This document shows positions 44,762 through 55,273 of a stretch of DNA of 64,000 nucleotides, in pieces. The number at the start of each line of letters is the position of its first letter. The first letter of the stretch is position 1. The position numbers were made by a program, and so were the translations under genes. This DNA comes from an uncultured Saprospiraceae bacterium. Its GTDB lineage: Bacteria; Bacteroidota; Bacteroidia; Chitinophagales; Saprospiraceae. The notes under the pieces are model-generated. The model was not told the origin of the DNA and ran no database searches. It saw nothing but the letters and a program-made list of their open reading frames with translations. The stretch spans positions 1-64,000 of the forward strand of contig CALLAW010000021.1 of the NCBI GenBank assembly GCA_938001865.1. The letters run 5' to 3'.

Positions 44762-46264
44762 CTAGTAGACTAAGGTCTGCATCGCATGTGGTCCGATATC
44801 TTGCGTCACAGCATTCATCCCGATATACATCTTATATGTGATTGGCTGGTCAGTATGATTCATCACTACTGTAGCTATCGTCCCATCCTCATTAAGAAAT
44901 GATGTCGTCAGGAGGTGTGTCCTACTTGCTGTCGTACTCACCCGCCTAGCTCCTGGACGGACGTACTTAGAGAAGTGACCTAGATAATAGTAAGTAGGTG
45001 TGTAGATAAGACTCCCTGTACGAGTATCGGCATGAATTGGTGCAAAGCAAAGATTGTTGACATGGTTAGGTCCTCCAGTCTCATCCAAGAGGATATTCCA
45101 ATCAGTCCATGCCACTGTCCCTTGATTGAAATCATTAATCATAGACCGACCATACCGCTCTGCATGTGCCCAGAACTCATACTTACTCGGGTCGAAACTC
45201 TCTTGACAGCCTTCTGTAAAGATGAGATTCTTATCAGGATACGACTCTTGGATATTGTCTAGGTTATTGAAGTTGGGATCACTCCCTGTCCATGTCTCAT
45301 ACCAGTGAAATCCAATACCCCAAGCATACTTAGATGCCTCAGGATCACCAAAGATCGTATTGGCTCTATTAGCGATGAGATCCCTATTGTGATCCCATAC
45401 GATAATCTTCTTGTCACCCAACCCCTCACGAGCTAAGGTAGGACCTAGATGATTCTTGAGGAAGTCTCTCTCCTCCTCCGCTGTATAGATACATGATTCC
45501 CATCGCTGCGTTGCCATAGGTTCATTCTGGATAGTGAGTCCCCAGATCGGTACTCCCTCTGACTCATATGCTTGGATAAATCGTGCATAGTAGAGAGCCC
45601 ATGATTCTCTATACTCGGGTAAGAGACTCCCACCTTGGAGCATATTATTATTGGTCTTCATCCATGCTGGTGGGCTCCATGGACTTACATACAGAGGAAG
45701 GTCCCCTCCAGCAGCAGCGATTGCTCTTTTGATCAGTGGTATTCTATACTCTCTATCATGCTCGATGCTAAATGTCTTGAGTGCTTTGTCTTGGTCTGTC
45801 ACATATGTGTACAATCCCTCGCTGAAGTCACAACTATGGATGACTGTCCTTGCTAGTGAATACCCAATCCCATTATCCACACTATAGTATGCAGTGAGTA
45901 GTTCCTCTTGCTTGTCCTCTGGGAGTGTGGCAAATACTGTCGATGAGGCATCCGTAATAGCTCCACCAATCCCAAAGAAGGTCTGAAATGTCTTACTTGG
46001 ATTGACGAAGATTGAGACTTCTGTCTCCAAGGGTTGGTTCGCTGGTGCAAATGTAGCAGTGCCCGTATGTGTCAATCTCAGATCAGTATTCTCAGCAGTG
46101 GTGTAGATCTTCACGGTCTTATCCTCTGTCGTATAGCTGGGTTGACTCGCTGAAGAGTTATTGGATAGTGATTCGTTAGATGGTGTTGGAGTTACCGGAG
46201 ATTGAGGTGTATGGCATCCGATACTGATAAGTGCTATGATGTTGAATATGAGTAAAGTTCTCAT
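44762..46264 (-). CDS. GH30-type glycoside hydrolase lipoprotein
   Basis: 500 residues from ATG 46264; a TTG at 46288 is less likely because the signal peptide MRTLLIFNIIALISIGC follows the ATG directly. The catalytic domain (about 85-420) has GIGGAITDASS, YVSPWSPPAWMKTN, the acid/base Glu in TIQNEPMA and the nucleophile Glu in FTEGCQES: glycoside hydrolase family 30 (glucosylceramidase/beta-glucosidase/xylanase group), with a C-terminal beta side domain. The substrate is not determined. It is alone, no Sus pair next to it. An inverted repeat CCCAAT-TGT-ATTGGG lies at 46294-46308 in its leader. Confidence 0.9.
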   Translation of the reverse strand: MRTLLIFNIIALISIGCHTPQSPVTPTPSNESLSNNSSASQPSYTTEDKTVKIYTTAENTDLRLTHTGTATFAPANQPLETEVSIFVNPSKTFQTFFGIGGAITDASSTVFATLPEDKQEELLTAYYSVDNGIGYSLARTVIHSCDFSEGLYTYVTDQDKALKTFSIEHDREYRIPLIKRAIAAAGGDLPLYVSPWSPPAWMKTNNNMLQGGSLLPEYRESWALYYARFIQAYESEGVPIWGLTIQNEPMATQRWESCIYTAEEERDFLKNHLGPTLAREGLGDKKIIVWDHNRDLIANRANTIFGDPEASKYAWGIGFHWYETWTGSDPNFNNLDNIQESYPDKNLIFTEGCQESFDPSKYEFWAHAERYGRSMINDFNQGTVAWTDWNILLDETGGPNHVNNLCFAPIHADTRTGSLIYTPTYYYLGHFSKYVRPGARRVSTTASRTHLLTTSFLNEDGTIATVVMNHTDQPITYKMYIGMNAVTQDIGPHAMQTLVY

Positions 46265-46397
46265 CCTAAAGTTTTTAGTGTTTCCCAATATTACCCAATT
46301 GTATTGGGATCATTGTACTCTATTATCGTATGATTGTATGCGGCGTTGCTGTGGCGAGTACATCTCGTCAACTTCGCAGAACTAATCAGATTAGTCG

Positions 46398-47033
46398 TCA
46401 TTGCAAAAACGGATTGGTCCTCCTCTCTTCACCAATCGTAGTACTTGGTCCATGTCCTGGGTAGACTATGGTAGTATCATCTAGAGTCAAGAGCTCTCGT
46501 CGGATACTAGAGATAAGAGTGTCATGATCTCCGCCTGGTAAGTCTGATCGACCTACACTCCCTTGGAAGAGGACATCTCCTGCTATGACTTGCTTACTCT
46601 GTCTATGATGTAAACATATACTTGCTGGACTGTGTCCTGGAGTGAAGAGAATCTCTAGCGATGTCTCTCCAAATCTGAGATACTCTCCTGGCACGAGATA
46701 GGTCGATATGAGTGGTGATGGATCATAAGGTACTCCATAGATCTTACCTGACATCTCTCCCGCTGCGAGTACTATCGCCTCTCCCTCGTGTGCCTCTAAG
46801 GGCAAATGATACTTACTTGCTACGTAAGCATTACCCAAGATGTGATCGATATGGCAGTGAGTATTGACTAATCGGACTGGCTCTAGTCCTTCTGTCTCGA
46901 TATAATCTACAAGCTGTGTCTGCTCGGCAGGAGTATTGCATCCTGGGTCTATGATCACACATTGCTGAGTAGCATCCGAGATCACATATGTATTTTCCTG
47001 AAAACCATTGAACGTAAAAGTCTTTACTTGCAT
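46398..47033 (-). CDS. MBL-fold metal hydrolase (glyoxalase II-like)
   Basis: 212 residues from ATG 47033, chosen because GAGGAG lies seven bases upstream, one of the few clear Shine-Dalgarno sequences here. Metal motif THCHIDHILGN (about 55-65), HSPASICLHH, and DVLFQGSVGRSDLPGGD, then PGHGPSTTI. This is the YcbL/glyoxalase II-type branch: hydrolysis of thioesters or other esters with two zinc or iron ions. Exact substrate unknown. Confidence 0.9.
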   Translation of the reverse strand: MQVKTFTFNGFQENTYVISDATQQCVIIDPGCNTPAEQTQLVDYIETEGLEPVRLVNTHCHIDHILGNAYVASKYHLPLEAHEGEAIVLAAGEMSGKIYGVPYDPSPLISTYLVPGEYLRFGETSLEILFTPGHSPASICLHHRQSKQVIAGDVLFQGSVGRSDLPGGDHDTLISSIRRELLTLDDTTIVYPGHGPSTTIGEERRTNPFLQ

Positions 47034-47128
47034 ACTCCTCTTTAATATGTGGATTTGAATAATCGATTCACCATAGCCCAAGCTTGCGCTTTTACAAAAG
47101 TATCAAAGATTAGAGAAAGTTACCAATG

Positions 47129-48424
47129 CTATCTAGATTGGTTGCTCTCTGACAGCAGCTCATCAGAGATCAAAAACAAACAGAAAAATGAGAAAAACCC
47201 ATTGATTCCAACAGAGTACCAGATCGGCACATCGAATAGAAAGATCACTAAGTAATAGACTATATAAGACAAAGCAATCATGCGAATCGTCCCTGTCTGA
47301 CGCTGCCAGATCAGTCGCAGATACGAACCTATCATGAATAATCCAGTAAATAATCCCAATAGACCAGCACTGACCCAATAGAGCATGAGCTGATTATGCG
47401 AGTTGGGTTGGATCATAAGGTTATTAGAGAGATAGACTTGCTCTAACTCCGCAACCACATCTCCAATCCCTACACCCAAGATCCAGTGTTGCTGGATAAG
47501 TTCCCAGGTATTAGTCCAGCTAAATATCCTCCTGACACTCGTGAAGTGGGTATAATCATACTGCGTAATATCACGATAGAGATAGATGTCCATCTCCCAC
47601 ATCAATTGACCATACCGTTGTGTCACGGCAGGTACATATCTGAAGAGTAACCAAGGCAGAACCAAAAAACCCAATACTGTCCCTGTCCCTACTAACATCT
47701 TGCGTAACTTACTCAGTCGTGACTCCCACACAAACCAATAACAACAGATAAAAAATGTCGAAATCACAAATGCGAGTTGGGCTCCTCTAGCACCGATGAT
47801 CACCAAAGTAACTCCCACGATGATTGACGATAAAAGACCGATCAGTCTGAGCTGACCTCTGAGGAGATACCAGATATGGAGGATACCTCCTATACCGAGT
47901 AAGTAACCAAACTGTAACCGATCCATGAATGGACTATAGATACCAAAGGCTAATCGATTAGGACTCTCAGCGTACTCTCGTAGCCAATCTTTACCGTCAA
48001 GGAAAGCAACTAATTGCTCTTGAGGCAGACAGAAGAGGATCAGTGTCAATACTCCTGCGATGGTCAAGCCAAAAAGATATGCTGCGAAGTAATCCGTGAT
48101 CCGTGATCTGAAGAGTTCTTGATTGACAAAGACTGTTATGGGAAGTAAGATATAGGCATTCTTACGGAAGACCATATCTAATCCGAGAGAGAGATCGGCA
48201 GTATAGAATAGACTGATTGCCAATGCCACAAAAACCAATATCGGAGAGAGTAGCGTGATGTGGTCTCTGACCTTATGATCCACTGGAGTGCTGACCCACT
48301 TAACTATCGTCATGACGAATACACTTGCGACACACAGCGAGTTGAGTCCTACAGAGATCGGCAGACTGAGCATGGCACCTAGCCAGAGGAGATGGATGGT
48401 CTGATTGAGTCTTGTGATCTTCAA
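47129..48424 (-). CDS. O-antigen ligase/Wzy-like membrane protein
   Basis: 431 residues, about ten to twelve membrane helices, TTG start at 48424 (or M18). The Wzy_C-type region has FTSVRRIFSWTNTWELIQQ and GVGIGDV, then NSHNQLMLYW. It probably joins or polymerises a surface polysaccharide. No other polysaccharide genes are near. Downstream of aspS on the same strand, 109 bases apart. Confidence 0.85.
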   Translation of the reverse strand: MKITRLNQTIHLLWLGAMLSLPISVGLNSLCVASVFVMTIVKWVSTPVDHKVRDHITLLSPILVFVALAISLFYTADLSLGLDMVFRKNAYILLPITVFVNQELFRSRITDYFAAYLFGLTIAGVLTLILFCLPQEQLVAFLDGKDWLREYAESPNRLAFGIYSPFMDRLQFGYLLGIGGILHIWYLLRGQLRLIGLLSSIIVGVTLVIIGARGAQLAFVISTFFICCYWFVWESRLSKLRKMLVGTGTVLGFLVLPWLLFRYVPAVTQRYGQLMWEMDIYLYRDITQYDYTHFTSVRRIFSWTNTWELIQQHWILGVGIGDVVAELEQVYLSNNLMIQPNSHNQLMLYWVSAGLLGLFTGLFMIGSYLRLIWQRQTGTIRMIALSYIVYYLVIFLFDVPIWYSVGINGFFSFFCLFLISDELLSESNQSR

Positions 48425-48533
48425 GTCGATACTTCTGTGGGTTGAGTGATTTAGAGACAGGGTTACCCTCTGTACAGCCTACTCGTCCAGTTTGTAACTC
48501 TTGTTGATTAGACTCTATTGTATGCTACGTTGA

Positions 48534-50309
48534 CTAATCTTTATCCTTTAAGTCCAAGGCAATATTGAGTTCTACGAGTTGCTGATCATCGATAAGACTC
48601 GGGCTATTAATCATGACATCCCTACCTGAGCTATTCTTAGGGAAGGCAATGAAGTCTCTGATCGAACTCTGCCCATTCATCACTGCACATAATCGGTCGA
48701 AGCCAAATGCCAAACCTCCGTGAGGTGGTGCTCCATACTCAAATGCTCCCATCAAGAACCCAAACTGGTCCTCAGCCTCTTCCTTAGTGAATCCGAGCAA
48801 ATCAAAGTTTCTTGATTGTAATTCTCTATCATGTATCCTGATCGATCCTCCTCCGATCTCGCTTCCATTGATGACTAGATCATAGGCATCTGCTCTGAGA
48901 CTCTTCATCGTCTCGTGATCTCCTGTGAGCATCCTATCCATATCCTCTTGTTTGGGAGAGGTGAATGGATGATGCATCGCATGGAATCTTTCACTCTCTT
49001 CATCCCATTCGAGGAGTGGGAAGTCTACGACCCAGAGAGGTTTGAAGTCCCCTTCTTTGATCAATCCTAGTCTGTCTGCCATCTCTAATCGGAGGACATT
49101 CATTTGCTTCTGTGTCTTTTCTTTTTCACCTGTGAGTATGAGTACGAGATCACCTTGTGCTGCTGTGAAGACATCTGTCTTCCACTCATTGAGTACATCA
49201 TCTGAGTAGAACTTGCCGATGGATGATTTGACTTCATCATTAGCGAGGTACTTGATATTGACCAGACCTTTAGCTCCGACTTGTGGCCGCTGCATCCATT
49301 CCGTGAGTTTCTTGATATCCTTATTAGAGTACTTATCCGCTGCACCTTTGGCTACGATCGCTACTGTATACTCACTCTCATCAAATACCTTGAAATCATA
49401 TCCCTTCACTCTATCACTGATATCTATAAACTCCATATCAAACCGGAGATCTGGCTTATCACTTCCATAGCGTTGCATCGCTTCATCGTATGACATCCGA
49501 GGAAACTTGCCCAGGTCTATCTGCTTGAGATCTTTGAATACTGATCTCGTCAGTCCTTCGAAGGTGTTGAGGATATCCTCTTGTGTGACAAATGACATCT
49601 CGCAGTCTATCTGAGTGAATTCAGGCTGGCGATCAGCTCTGAGGTCCTCGTCTCTGAAGCACTTGACGATCTGGAAGTACTTGTCCATCCCAGCTACCAT
49701 CAAGATCTGCTTGAATGTCTGCGGTGATTGCGGAAGTGCATAGAACTCTCCAGGGTTCATCCGACTTGGCACGACGAAGTCTCTTGCTCCCTCGGGAGTA
49801 CTCTTGATCAACACTGGTGTCTCTACTTCGATGAAGCCAAGATCAGAGAGGTACTTCCGTGTAGCGATCGCGAGCTGACTTCTGAAGATGAGATTTTGCT
49901 GGACATTGGGTCTCCTGATATCTAGATATCTATACTGCATACGGATATCGTCTCCTCCATCTGTCTCTTCCTCTACGATGAATGGTGGGACCTTCGAAGC
50001 ATTGAGTATCTCTAGGGAGCTAGCGATGATCTCTATATTTCCCGTCGGTCTTTGAGCATTTTTATTACTTCTCTCATTGACAGTGCCTTTGACTCTTATG
50101 ACGAACTCTCTTCCTAACTTACGAGCTTGGTCACAGAGCTCAGCATTGTCATCCATGTTGAATACGATCTGTGTAATCCCATATCTATCTCTAAGATCGA
50201 CGAATGTCAAGCCTCCTAAGTCTCTTCCTATCTGTACCCATCCACTCAAGGTCACTTCTTGACCGATATGACTACTTCTGAGCTCCCCACAATTATGACT
50301 TCTGTACAT
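48534..50309 (-). CDS. aspS: Aspartate-tRNA ligase
   Basis: 591 residues, the bacterial length with the GAD insert. N-terminal OB fold ([20 protein letters not shown]), class II motif 2 [27 protein letters not shown], and motif 3 GLAFGFDRL near 530. It charges tRNA-Asp; whether it also charges tRNA-Asn cannot be decided by eye. A minus-strand -7 box TACATTTG (plus 50329-50336) lies 20 bases upstream of the ATG. Confidence 0.98.
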   Translation of the reverse strand: MYRSHNCGELRSSHIGQEVTLSGWVQIGRDLGGLTFVDLRDRYGITQIVFNMDDNAELCDQARKLGREFVIRVKGTVNERSNKNAQRPTGNIEIIASSLEILNASKVPPFIVEEETDGGDDIRMQYRYLDIRRPNVQQNLIFRSQLAIATRKYLSDLGFIEVETPVLIKSTPEGARDFVVPSRMNPGEFYALPQSPQTFKQILMVAGMDKYFQIVKCFRDEDLRADRQPEFTQIDCEMSFVTQEDILNTFEGLTRSVFKDLKQIDLGKFPRMSYDEAMQRYGSDKPDLRFDMEFIDISDRVKGYDFKVFDESEYTVAIVAKGAADKYSNKDIKKLTEWMQRPQVGAKGLVNIKYLANDEVKSSIGKFYSDDVLNEWKTDVFTAAQGDLVLILTGEKEKTQKQMNVLRLEMADRLGLIKEGDFKPLWVVDFPLLEWDEESERFHAMHHPFTSPKQEDMDRMLTGDHETMKSLRADAYDLVINGSEIGGGSIRIHDRELQSRNFDLLGFTKEEAEDQFGFLMGAFEYGAPPHGGLAFGFDRLCAVMNGQSSIRDFIAFPKNSSGRDVMINSPSLIDDQQLVELNIALDLKDKD

Positions 50310-50529
50310 ATTCTATTTATTTTTAATGCAAATGTATATCTTTCCTCCATATTATCACCTTCTTTCTTTTGTTACAATGGGAGTTGGTAGTGATATTTGG
50401 TGTGAATTATCCACTGTCGTCTATGAGCATTTAATCTCTTATCGTGGAATTTTATCTCCAAACATTCCGTTTACTTTACTTGTAGTAAGTACTCAGATTT
50501 TGTCCATAATTTTATAAAGTAGATCTCAG

Positions 50530-53500
50530 GTGAGTAAGAGCAGTTACGAGTTATTAATACAAAGATTGGATCAATTCATACGGAAGTTTTATCTCAATAA
50601 GGTGATTCGGGGTACACTCTATTCGATCGGGCTGATCTTAGCGTTGTTTCTATTATTCAGCTTATTAGAGCATCAGTTTTACTTCGAGAAGAATATTCGT
50701 AAGGTGATGTTTTTCTCATTCATCGGTACGAGTGTCATCGCATTGGGCATCTGGATATTCGATCCACTCCTCAAGTACTTCCGCCTCGGCAAGAGGATCA
50801 GCCATCCACAGGCTGCGGATATCATTGGTAATCACTTCGTCGATGTCAAAGATAAGCTCCTCAATATCCTTCAGCTCAAGAGCCAAAGTGGAGGGAGTAA
50901 GATTAACTCTGACTTGATCGAGGCGAGTATCGAGCAGAAGACTGACGGACTCAAGTTGGTCCCCTTCAGGTCAGCCATAGATCTTACATATAATAAGAAG
51001 TATGCTAAGTTTGCATTGCCTCCTCTACTCATCTTACTTGGTCTCTTATTCGGTGCACCATCACTCATCAAGGAGAGTACTCACCGTATCATCAATAATG
51101 ACAAAGAATTTGAGAAGGCTGCACCATTTCACTTCCTGATGGAACATGATGAGATAGAGGTACTCCAGTCAGAGGATGTCTCCATTACAGTCAAGATAGA
51201 TGGGACTACCCTTCCGGAAAATGTATTCGTAGATCTGGACGAGATCCAATACGAATTGAAGAAAATCGATAGAGATATCTTCACCTATACATTTAAGAAT
51301 GTGCAGAAGGACACCAAGTTTAGACTCTTCTCAGGTGAGTTCTACTCTACTGAGAAGAAGATCAAAGTCTTGCCAAAGCCTAGTATCGAAGACTTCACTA
51401 TGACGCTTGACTATCCGAGTTACACTGGTCGGAGGGATGAGACTATCAGCAATATCGGTGATGCCTATGTACCTGAGGGTACTCTCATCAAGTGGACTTA
51501 CGCCACACAGCATACTGACAACATTACTCTGCGATTTAACTCTAATAATGTTACTAAGACATTTGACGAAAGTCGGAAGAATACCTTCAGCACGTCTCAG
51601 CGTATCATGAAGAGTGATCTCTATACGATCTCCATCGCTAATGCTTATGTCATAGAGCCTGACTCATCCGTGTATACTCTCAATGTGGCTCCTGATAATT
51701 ATCCAACCATCACTGCAGAAGAGTTCGTGGATAGTACTATCAATCAAGTCAAATACTATGTGGGTACAGCATCAGATGATTACGGTCTCACTCATCTCTC
51801 GTATCACTATACAATCACCAATGCCAAAGGACTACAGAAGGTGAGTAATAAAGTGCCAATCCCTAAGTCCCCAGGTACCGAATGGACGTATGAGTATGTA
51901 CTCGATATCAGACAGTATGATATGCAACCTGGTGATAAGATCTCATATTACTTCGAGGTGGCTGATAATGATGCAATCAATGGAAGTAAGACATCTAAGA
52001 CACAAGTCATTACATTTGCCAAGCCTACTCTAGAAGAGTTCGAAGAAGAAGAAGACCTCAATGAAGAGGAAGTCAAGGACAAAGTCGAACAAGCAATCAA
52101 AGAGTCTAAAAAACTCAAGGACGAAATCCGAAAAATGAAGGAAAGACTCCTCGAAAAGAAAGAACTCAGCTGGCAAGAACAAAAAGAACTCGAAAAACTC
52201 CTCGAGAAGCAAAAAGAAATAGAAAAAATGCTTCAAGAGGCTAAAGACGCCTTCCAAAAAAATCTCGATAAACAAGACGAGTTCAATAAGCCCGAAGAAA
52301 AAATACAAGAAAAGCAGGAACAGATCAACGAAATGTTCGAAGAGGTAATGGACCAAGAGATGAAAGATCTCCTCGAACAGATCGAAGAACTCATGCAAGA
52401 ACTCAACAAAGATGAGATGATGGAATCTCTCGAAGAGTTCGAAATGCAAGAAGAAATGCAAGAAATGGAGATGGATAGACTCCAAGAAATGTTCAAGCAA
52501 CTTGAATTTGAGAAGGAAATGAACGAACTTATGGAAAAGTTGGAAAATCTTGCAGAAAAACAAGAGGATCTCGCTAAAGAAACCGAAGAAAAAAAGAAAC
52601 CCTCAGACCAACTCAAGAAAGAACAAGAAAAGGTCAACGAAGAATTCGAAAAACTTAAAGAAGAACTCGAAAAACTCGCTGAAGAAAATAAAGAACTCGA
52701 ATATCCCAAAAAACTCGACGAGGAACAGATGGAGCAAGACTCCGAAGAAGTACAAGAAGAACTCGAAAAATCAGAGGAACAATTAGACAAGAAAGAAAAC
52801 TCTGATGCGAGTAAAAGCCAGAAAAAAGCCGCTGGCAAAATGAAGAAGATGGCAGGAAATTTGCAAGCTTCTATGGAGAGTGGAGAGGAAGAGGCACACG
52901 AAGAAGATATGAAAGCTCTGCGCCAACTCTTAGAGAATCTAGTGACTCTCTCTTACGAAGAAGAGAATCTCATCGAAGAACTCAAGACTAGCGTCACTAA
53001 TACTCCTAGGTATGTAGAGCACACAAAATATCAGTTCAAACTTAAGGAAGATTTCGAACTGATAAGCGATAGTCTCTATGCCCTTACCAAGAGGATAGAT
53101 AAGATAGAGAGCTTCGTCACAGAGAAACTCGTAGAGACCGAAAGAAGAATGGAGAAATCCATCGACGACCTCGAAAATCGCAAGAAAGCTGATGCCAGTA
53201 TCAGTCAGAGAAGAGTAATGACTAATCTCAATGACCTTGCACTCATGTTAGCTGAGTCCATGCAAGACATGCAAGAGCAGATGGGTATGAGCATGCCAGG
53301 CAATCAACAATGCAATAAGCCTGGAGGGAAGGGTAAAGGGAAATCTGGCAAACAACCCTCTGACAAAATCTCTGAAGGACAGAAAAACCTTGGAGAAGGA
53401 CTCAAGAAAATGAGTGAGAAAGCAGGCAAAAAAGGGAAAGATGGCAACTCCTCTAAAGACTTTGCAGAAGCGGCAGCCAAGCAAGCTGCTCTCCGTAAAG

Positions 53501-53874
53501 CACTAGAAGATGCCAAGAAAGATCTCCAAGAACAAGGACAAGGAGGTCAAGAACTACAGGAAATCATCGACTTGATGAATAAAATAGAAGAGGATCTCGT
53601 CAACAAGAAGCTCAACAATGAGTTACTTAAAAGACAACAGGACATAGAGACTAGATTGCTCAAAGCCGAAAAGGCAGATCGTAAAAGAGAAAAAGACAAC
53701 AAAAGAAAAGGTGAGACAGCAGAGCAAATCATCAGAGAACTGCCCCCAAACCTTCAAGAATATTTAAAACAAAAAGAATCAGAAGTTGAACTCTACAAAA
53801 AAGTCTCTCCAGATGTCTATCCTCACTATCAGAAAATGATAGAAGAGTATTACAATGCATTGAAGAGTAACTAA
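50530..53874 (+). CDS. DUF4175 large membrane-anchored coiled-coil protein
   Basis: 1114 residues, GTG start. Two or three membrane segments in the first 170 residues, beta domains (about 200-490), then an extreme Glu/Lys/Gln-rich helical region (about 500-800) of coiled coils with Met-rich parts, and a Gly-rich linker (about 910-950) before a final coiled coil. This is the DUF4175 family of Bacteroidota, of unknown function; the architecture suggests a periplasm-spanning or envelope scaffold. Charge bias makes long antisense ORFs appear here, which are not genes. RsbW-like ATPase and ybeY follow. Confidence 0.87.
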   Translation: MSKSSYELLIQRLDQFIRKFYLNKVIRGTLYSIGLILALFLLFSLLEHQFYFEKNIRKVMFFSFIGTSVIALGIWIFDPLLKYFRLGKRISHPQAADIIGNHFVDVKDKLLNILQLKSQSGGSKINSDLIEASIEQKTDGLKLVPFRSAIDLTYNKKYAKFALPPLLILLGLLFGAPSLIKESTHRIINNDKEFEKAAPFHFLMEHDEIEVLQSEDVSITVKIDGTTLPENVFVDLDEIQYELKKIDRDIFTYTFKNVQKDTKFRLFSGEFYSTEKKIKVLPKPSIEDFTMTLDYPSYTGRRDETISNIGDAYVPEGTLIKWTYATQHTDNITLRFNSNNVTKTFDESRKNTFSTSQRIMKSDLYTISIANAYVIEPDSSVYTLNVAPDNYPTITAEEFVDSTINQVKYYVGTASDDYGLTHLSYHYTITNAKGLQKVSNKVPIPKSPGTEWTYEYVLDIRQYDMQPGDKISYYFEVADNDAINGSKTSKTQVITFAKPTLEEFEEEEDLNEEEVKDKVEQAIKESKKLKDEIRKMKERLLEKKELSWQEQKELEKLLEKQKEIEKMLQEAKDAFQKNLDKQDEFNKPEEKIQEKQEQINEMFEEVMDQEMKDLLEQIEELMQELNKDEMMESLEEFEMQEEMQEMEMDRLQEMFKQLEFEKEMNELMEKLENLAEKQEDLAKETEEKKKPSDQLKKEQEKVNEEFEKLKEELEKLAEENKELEYPKKLDEEQMEQDSEEVQEELEKSEEQLDKKENSDASKSQKKAAGKMKKMAGNLQASMESGEEEAHEEDMKALRQLLENLVTLSYEEENLIEELKTSVTNTPRYVEHTKYQFKLKEDFELISDSLYALTKRIDKIESFVTEKLVETERRMEKSIDDLENRKKADASISQRRVMTNLNDLALMLAESMQDMQEQMGMSMPGNQQCNKPGGKGKGKSGKQPSDKISEGQKNLGEGLKKMSEKAGKKGKDGNSSKDFAEAAAKQAALRKALEDAKKDLQEQGQGGQELQEIIDLMNKIEEDLVNKKLNNELLKRQQDIETRLLKAEKADRKREKDNKRKGETAEQIIRELPPNLQEYLKQKESEVELYKKVSPDVYPHYQKMIEEYYNALKSN

Positions 53875-53907
53875 GATTTACAACACCACAAAATTCTTTT
53901 ATCTAAA

Positions 53908-54324
53908 GTGAATAACGTGTCAAAGGATATCATCTTTAAAATAACATCTTGTCAAAGCCAGATCGGTAAACTGGAAGAGTACGTCTCTCAGATAAGTAAG
54001 GAGTTTGACATAGATGACACTAAGTATCCAGATATACTTATCAGTCTCACAGAGGCTGTCAACAATGCGATCATCCACGGCAACTCTAGTGATGTGTCTA
54101 AGTGTGTTGACATCATGTGTAAGTGCAAAGAGCAAAATCTCACATTTACTATTAGTGATCAGGGAGATGGCTTCGATCCAGAGCAGATCAATAATCCTCT
54201 TGATGAGACCAACATAGAGCTGGAGGGCGGTAGAGGTGTACTCATCATGAAGAGCCTCTGCGATGAAGTTCAATACAAAAATGAAGGTCGTACCGTTGAA
54301 ATGACCTTCAACATCAAAAAGTGA
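53908..54324 (+). CDS. RsbW-type ATP-binding regulator
   Basis: 138 residues, GTG start (an alternative GTG is nine bases on). A GHKL ATPase of the anti-sigma/serine kinase group: N-box EAVNNAIIHGN, G1 DQGDGFDP, G2 GGRGVLIMKSL. It probably phosphorylates an anti-anti-sigma protein or binds a sigma factor; its partner is not adjacent. A SpoIIE-like phosphatase may begin at 63.7 kb, but the link is a guess. Its stop overlaps the ybeY start (GTGA). Confidence 0.88.
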   Translation: MNNVSKDIIFKITSCQSQIGKLEEYVSQISKEFDIDDTKYPDILISLTEAVNNAIIHGNSSDVSKCVDIMCKCKEQNLTFTISDQGDGFDPEQINNPLDETNIELEGGRGVLIMKSLCDEVQYKNEGRTVEMTFNIKK

Positions 54325-54752
54325 CAAATCACATAGATTTCTTTACTGAAGATACCGATTATGTGGTATCAGAGAAGAGTCTGAGACTCTGGATCACTGA
54401 GATACTTACTCAAGAGTATGATTATCAATCTTACCAAATCAATTACATCTTCTGTAGTGATGATTATCTCCATACGATCAATGTAGATTATCTCAATCAT
54501 GATACATATACCGACATCATTACATTTCCCCTTGAGGTCACTGACCATCACATCAGCTCCGATATCTTCATAAGCATCCCTCGTGTCCGGGAAAATGCTA
54601 AGCAATACCTCCAATCTGAACAAGATGAACTCCTCAGGGTAATGGCACATGGACTACTCCATCTCTTCGGACTAGATGACAAAACCGATGATGACAAAGC
54701 TCTTATGCGTAAGGCAGAATCAAAGTTAATTCAACTCTATTACACTCTATAA
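54321..54752 (+). CDS. ybeY: rRNA maturation endoribonuclease YbeY
   Basis: 143 residues, GTG start overlapping the RsbW-like stop by four bases. UPF0054 zinc motif HGLLHLFGLDDKT: the usual third histidine of HGxxHLxGxDH is replaced by Asp/Lys, which is the form I recall for Bacteroidota. Central YTDIITFPLE strand present. It helps mature 16S rRNA 3' ends and is involved in 70S quality control. Confidence 0.92.
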   Translation: MTNHIDFFTEDTDYVVSEKSLRLWITEILTQEYDYQSYQINYIFCSDDYLHTINVDYLNHDTYTDIITFPLEVTDHHISSDIFISIPRVRENAKQYLQSEQDELLRVMAHGLLHLFGLDDKTDDDKALMRKAESKLIQLYYTL

Positions 54753-55078
54753 CCTGATAGACTCTCTGCTATTAAAGGTCATTGTGTCTCCCAATGACAG
54801 CTAATACGGACCTCCTTCTCTAATACTCTCACATCCGTGCTATTTGACTCTAATTGAGATGACAATCCAAACAACTGAGCTAAGTCCACCTAGATATAGA
54901 AACAATTTTATATTTGTTTATTTGATAATATATTGATTAATAAGTAAGTAATTACATTTTACATAAAATTAAATTTCGTTTTTTATTGACAATCTCTCTA
55001 ATTAGGATTAACTTAGTTTTAAGCATTTGTAATTGATCTAGGTCAATTACTATTTTATCAACTTCCAAATTTCCTATC
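54753..55078. other. AT-rich intergenic region with palindrome
   Basis: No clear gene. Hairpin GTCATTG (54778-54784)/CAATGAC (54792-54798) just after ybeY, without a T-run. At 55029-55050 a perfect 8-base inverted repeat, GTAATTGA-N6-TCAATTAC, looks like an operator for the downstream kinase unit. Confidence 0.5.
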
Positions 55079-55273
55079 ATGAAAGACTTCCAACTTTCTA
55101 CAGCAATTCCTATTGCCGTAACCAAACTTCGTTACTTTGTTAATCCAAAGTATCCTTCAATCTATCAGATTTCTTTTTATTACTACTGCTTCTTTATTTC
55201 GAAGATAATCATTGCATTTGCTGATAAGTGTAGCTCATCATTTTCTAACCTCAAAACAGATGAGCCATGCTAG
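55079..55273 (+). CDS. Possible 64-residue protein overlapping the kinase start
   Basis: MKDFQLSTAIPIAVTKLRYF and onward, with a hydrophobic middle (YYYCFFISKIIIAFA). No family. Its stop (55271-55273) lies in the first codons of the kinase gene (ATGCTAG), a coupling pattern. It follows the palindrome region; codon use is not distinctive. May be a chance ORF. Confidence 0.3.
   Translation: MKDFQLSTAIPIAVTKLRYFVNPKYPSIYQISFYYYCFFISKIIIAFADKCSSSFSNLKTDEPC

Noticed and set aside
50326-50517. 63-residue ORF between aspS and DUF4175
   Set aside because: No start context, no family, AT-rich promoter region of two divergent genes.
52030-52838. Long antisense reading frames opposite DUF4175
   Set aside because: They result from GAA/AAG-rich coiled-coil codons of the real gene; the products are Phe/Leu- or Ser/Cys-rich and match nothing.
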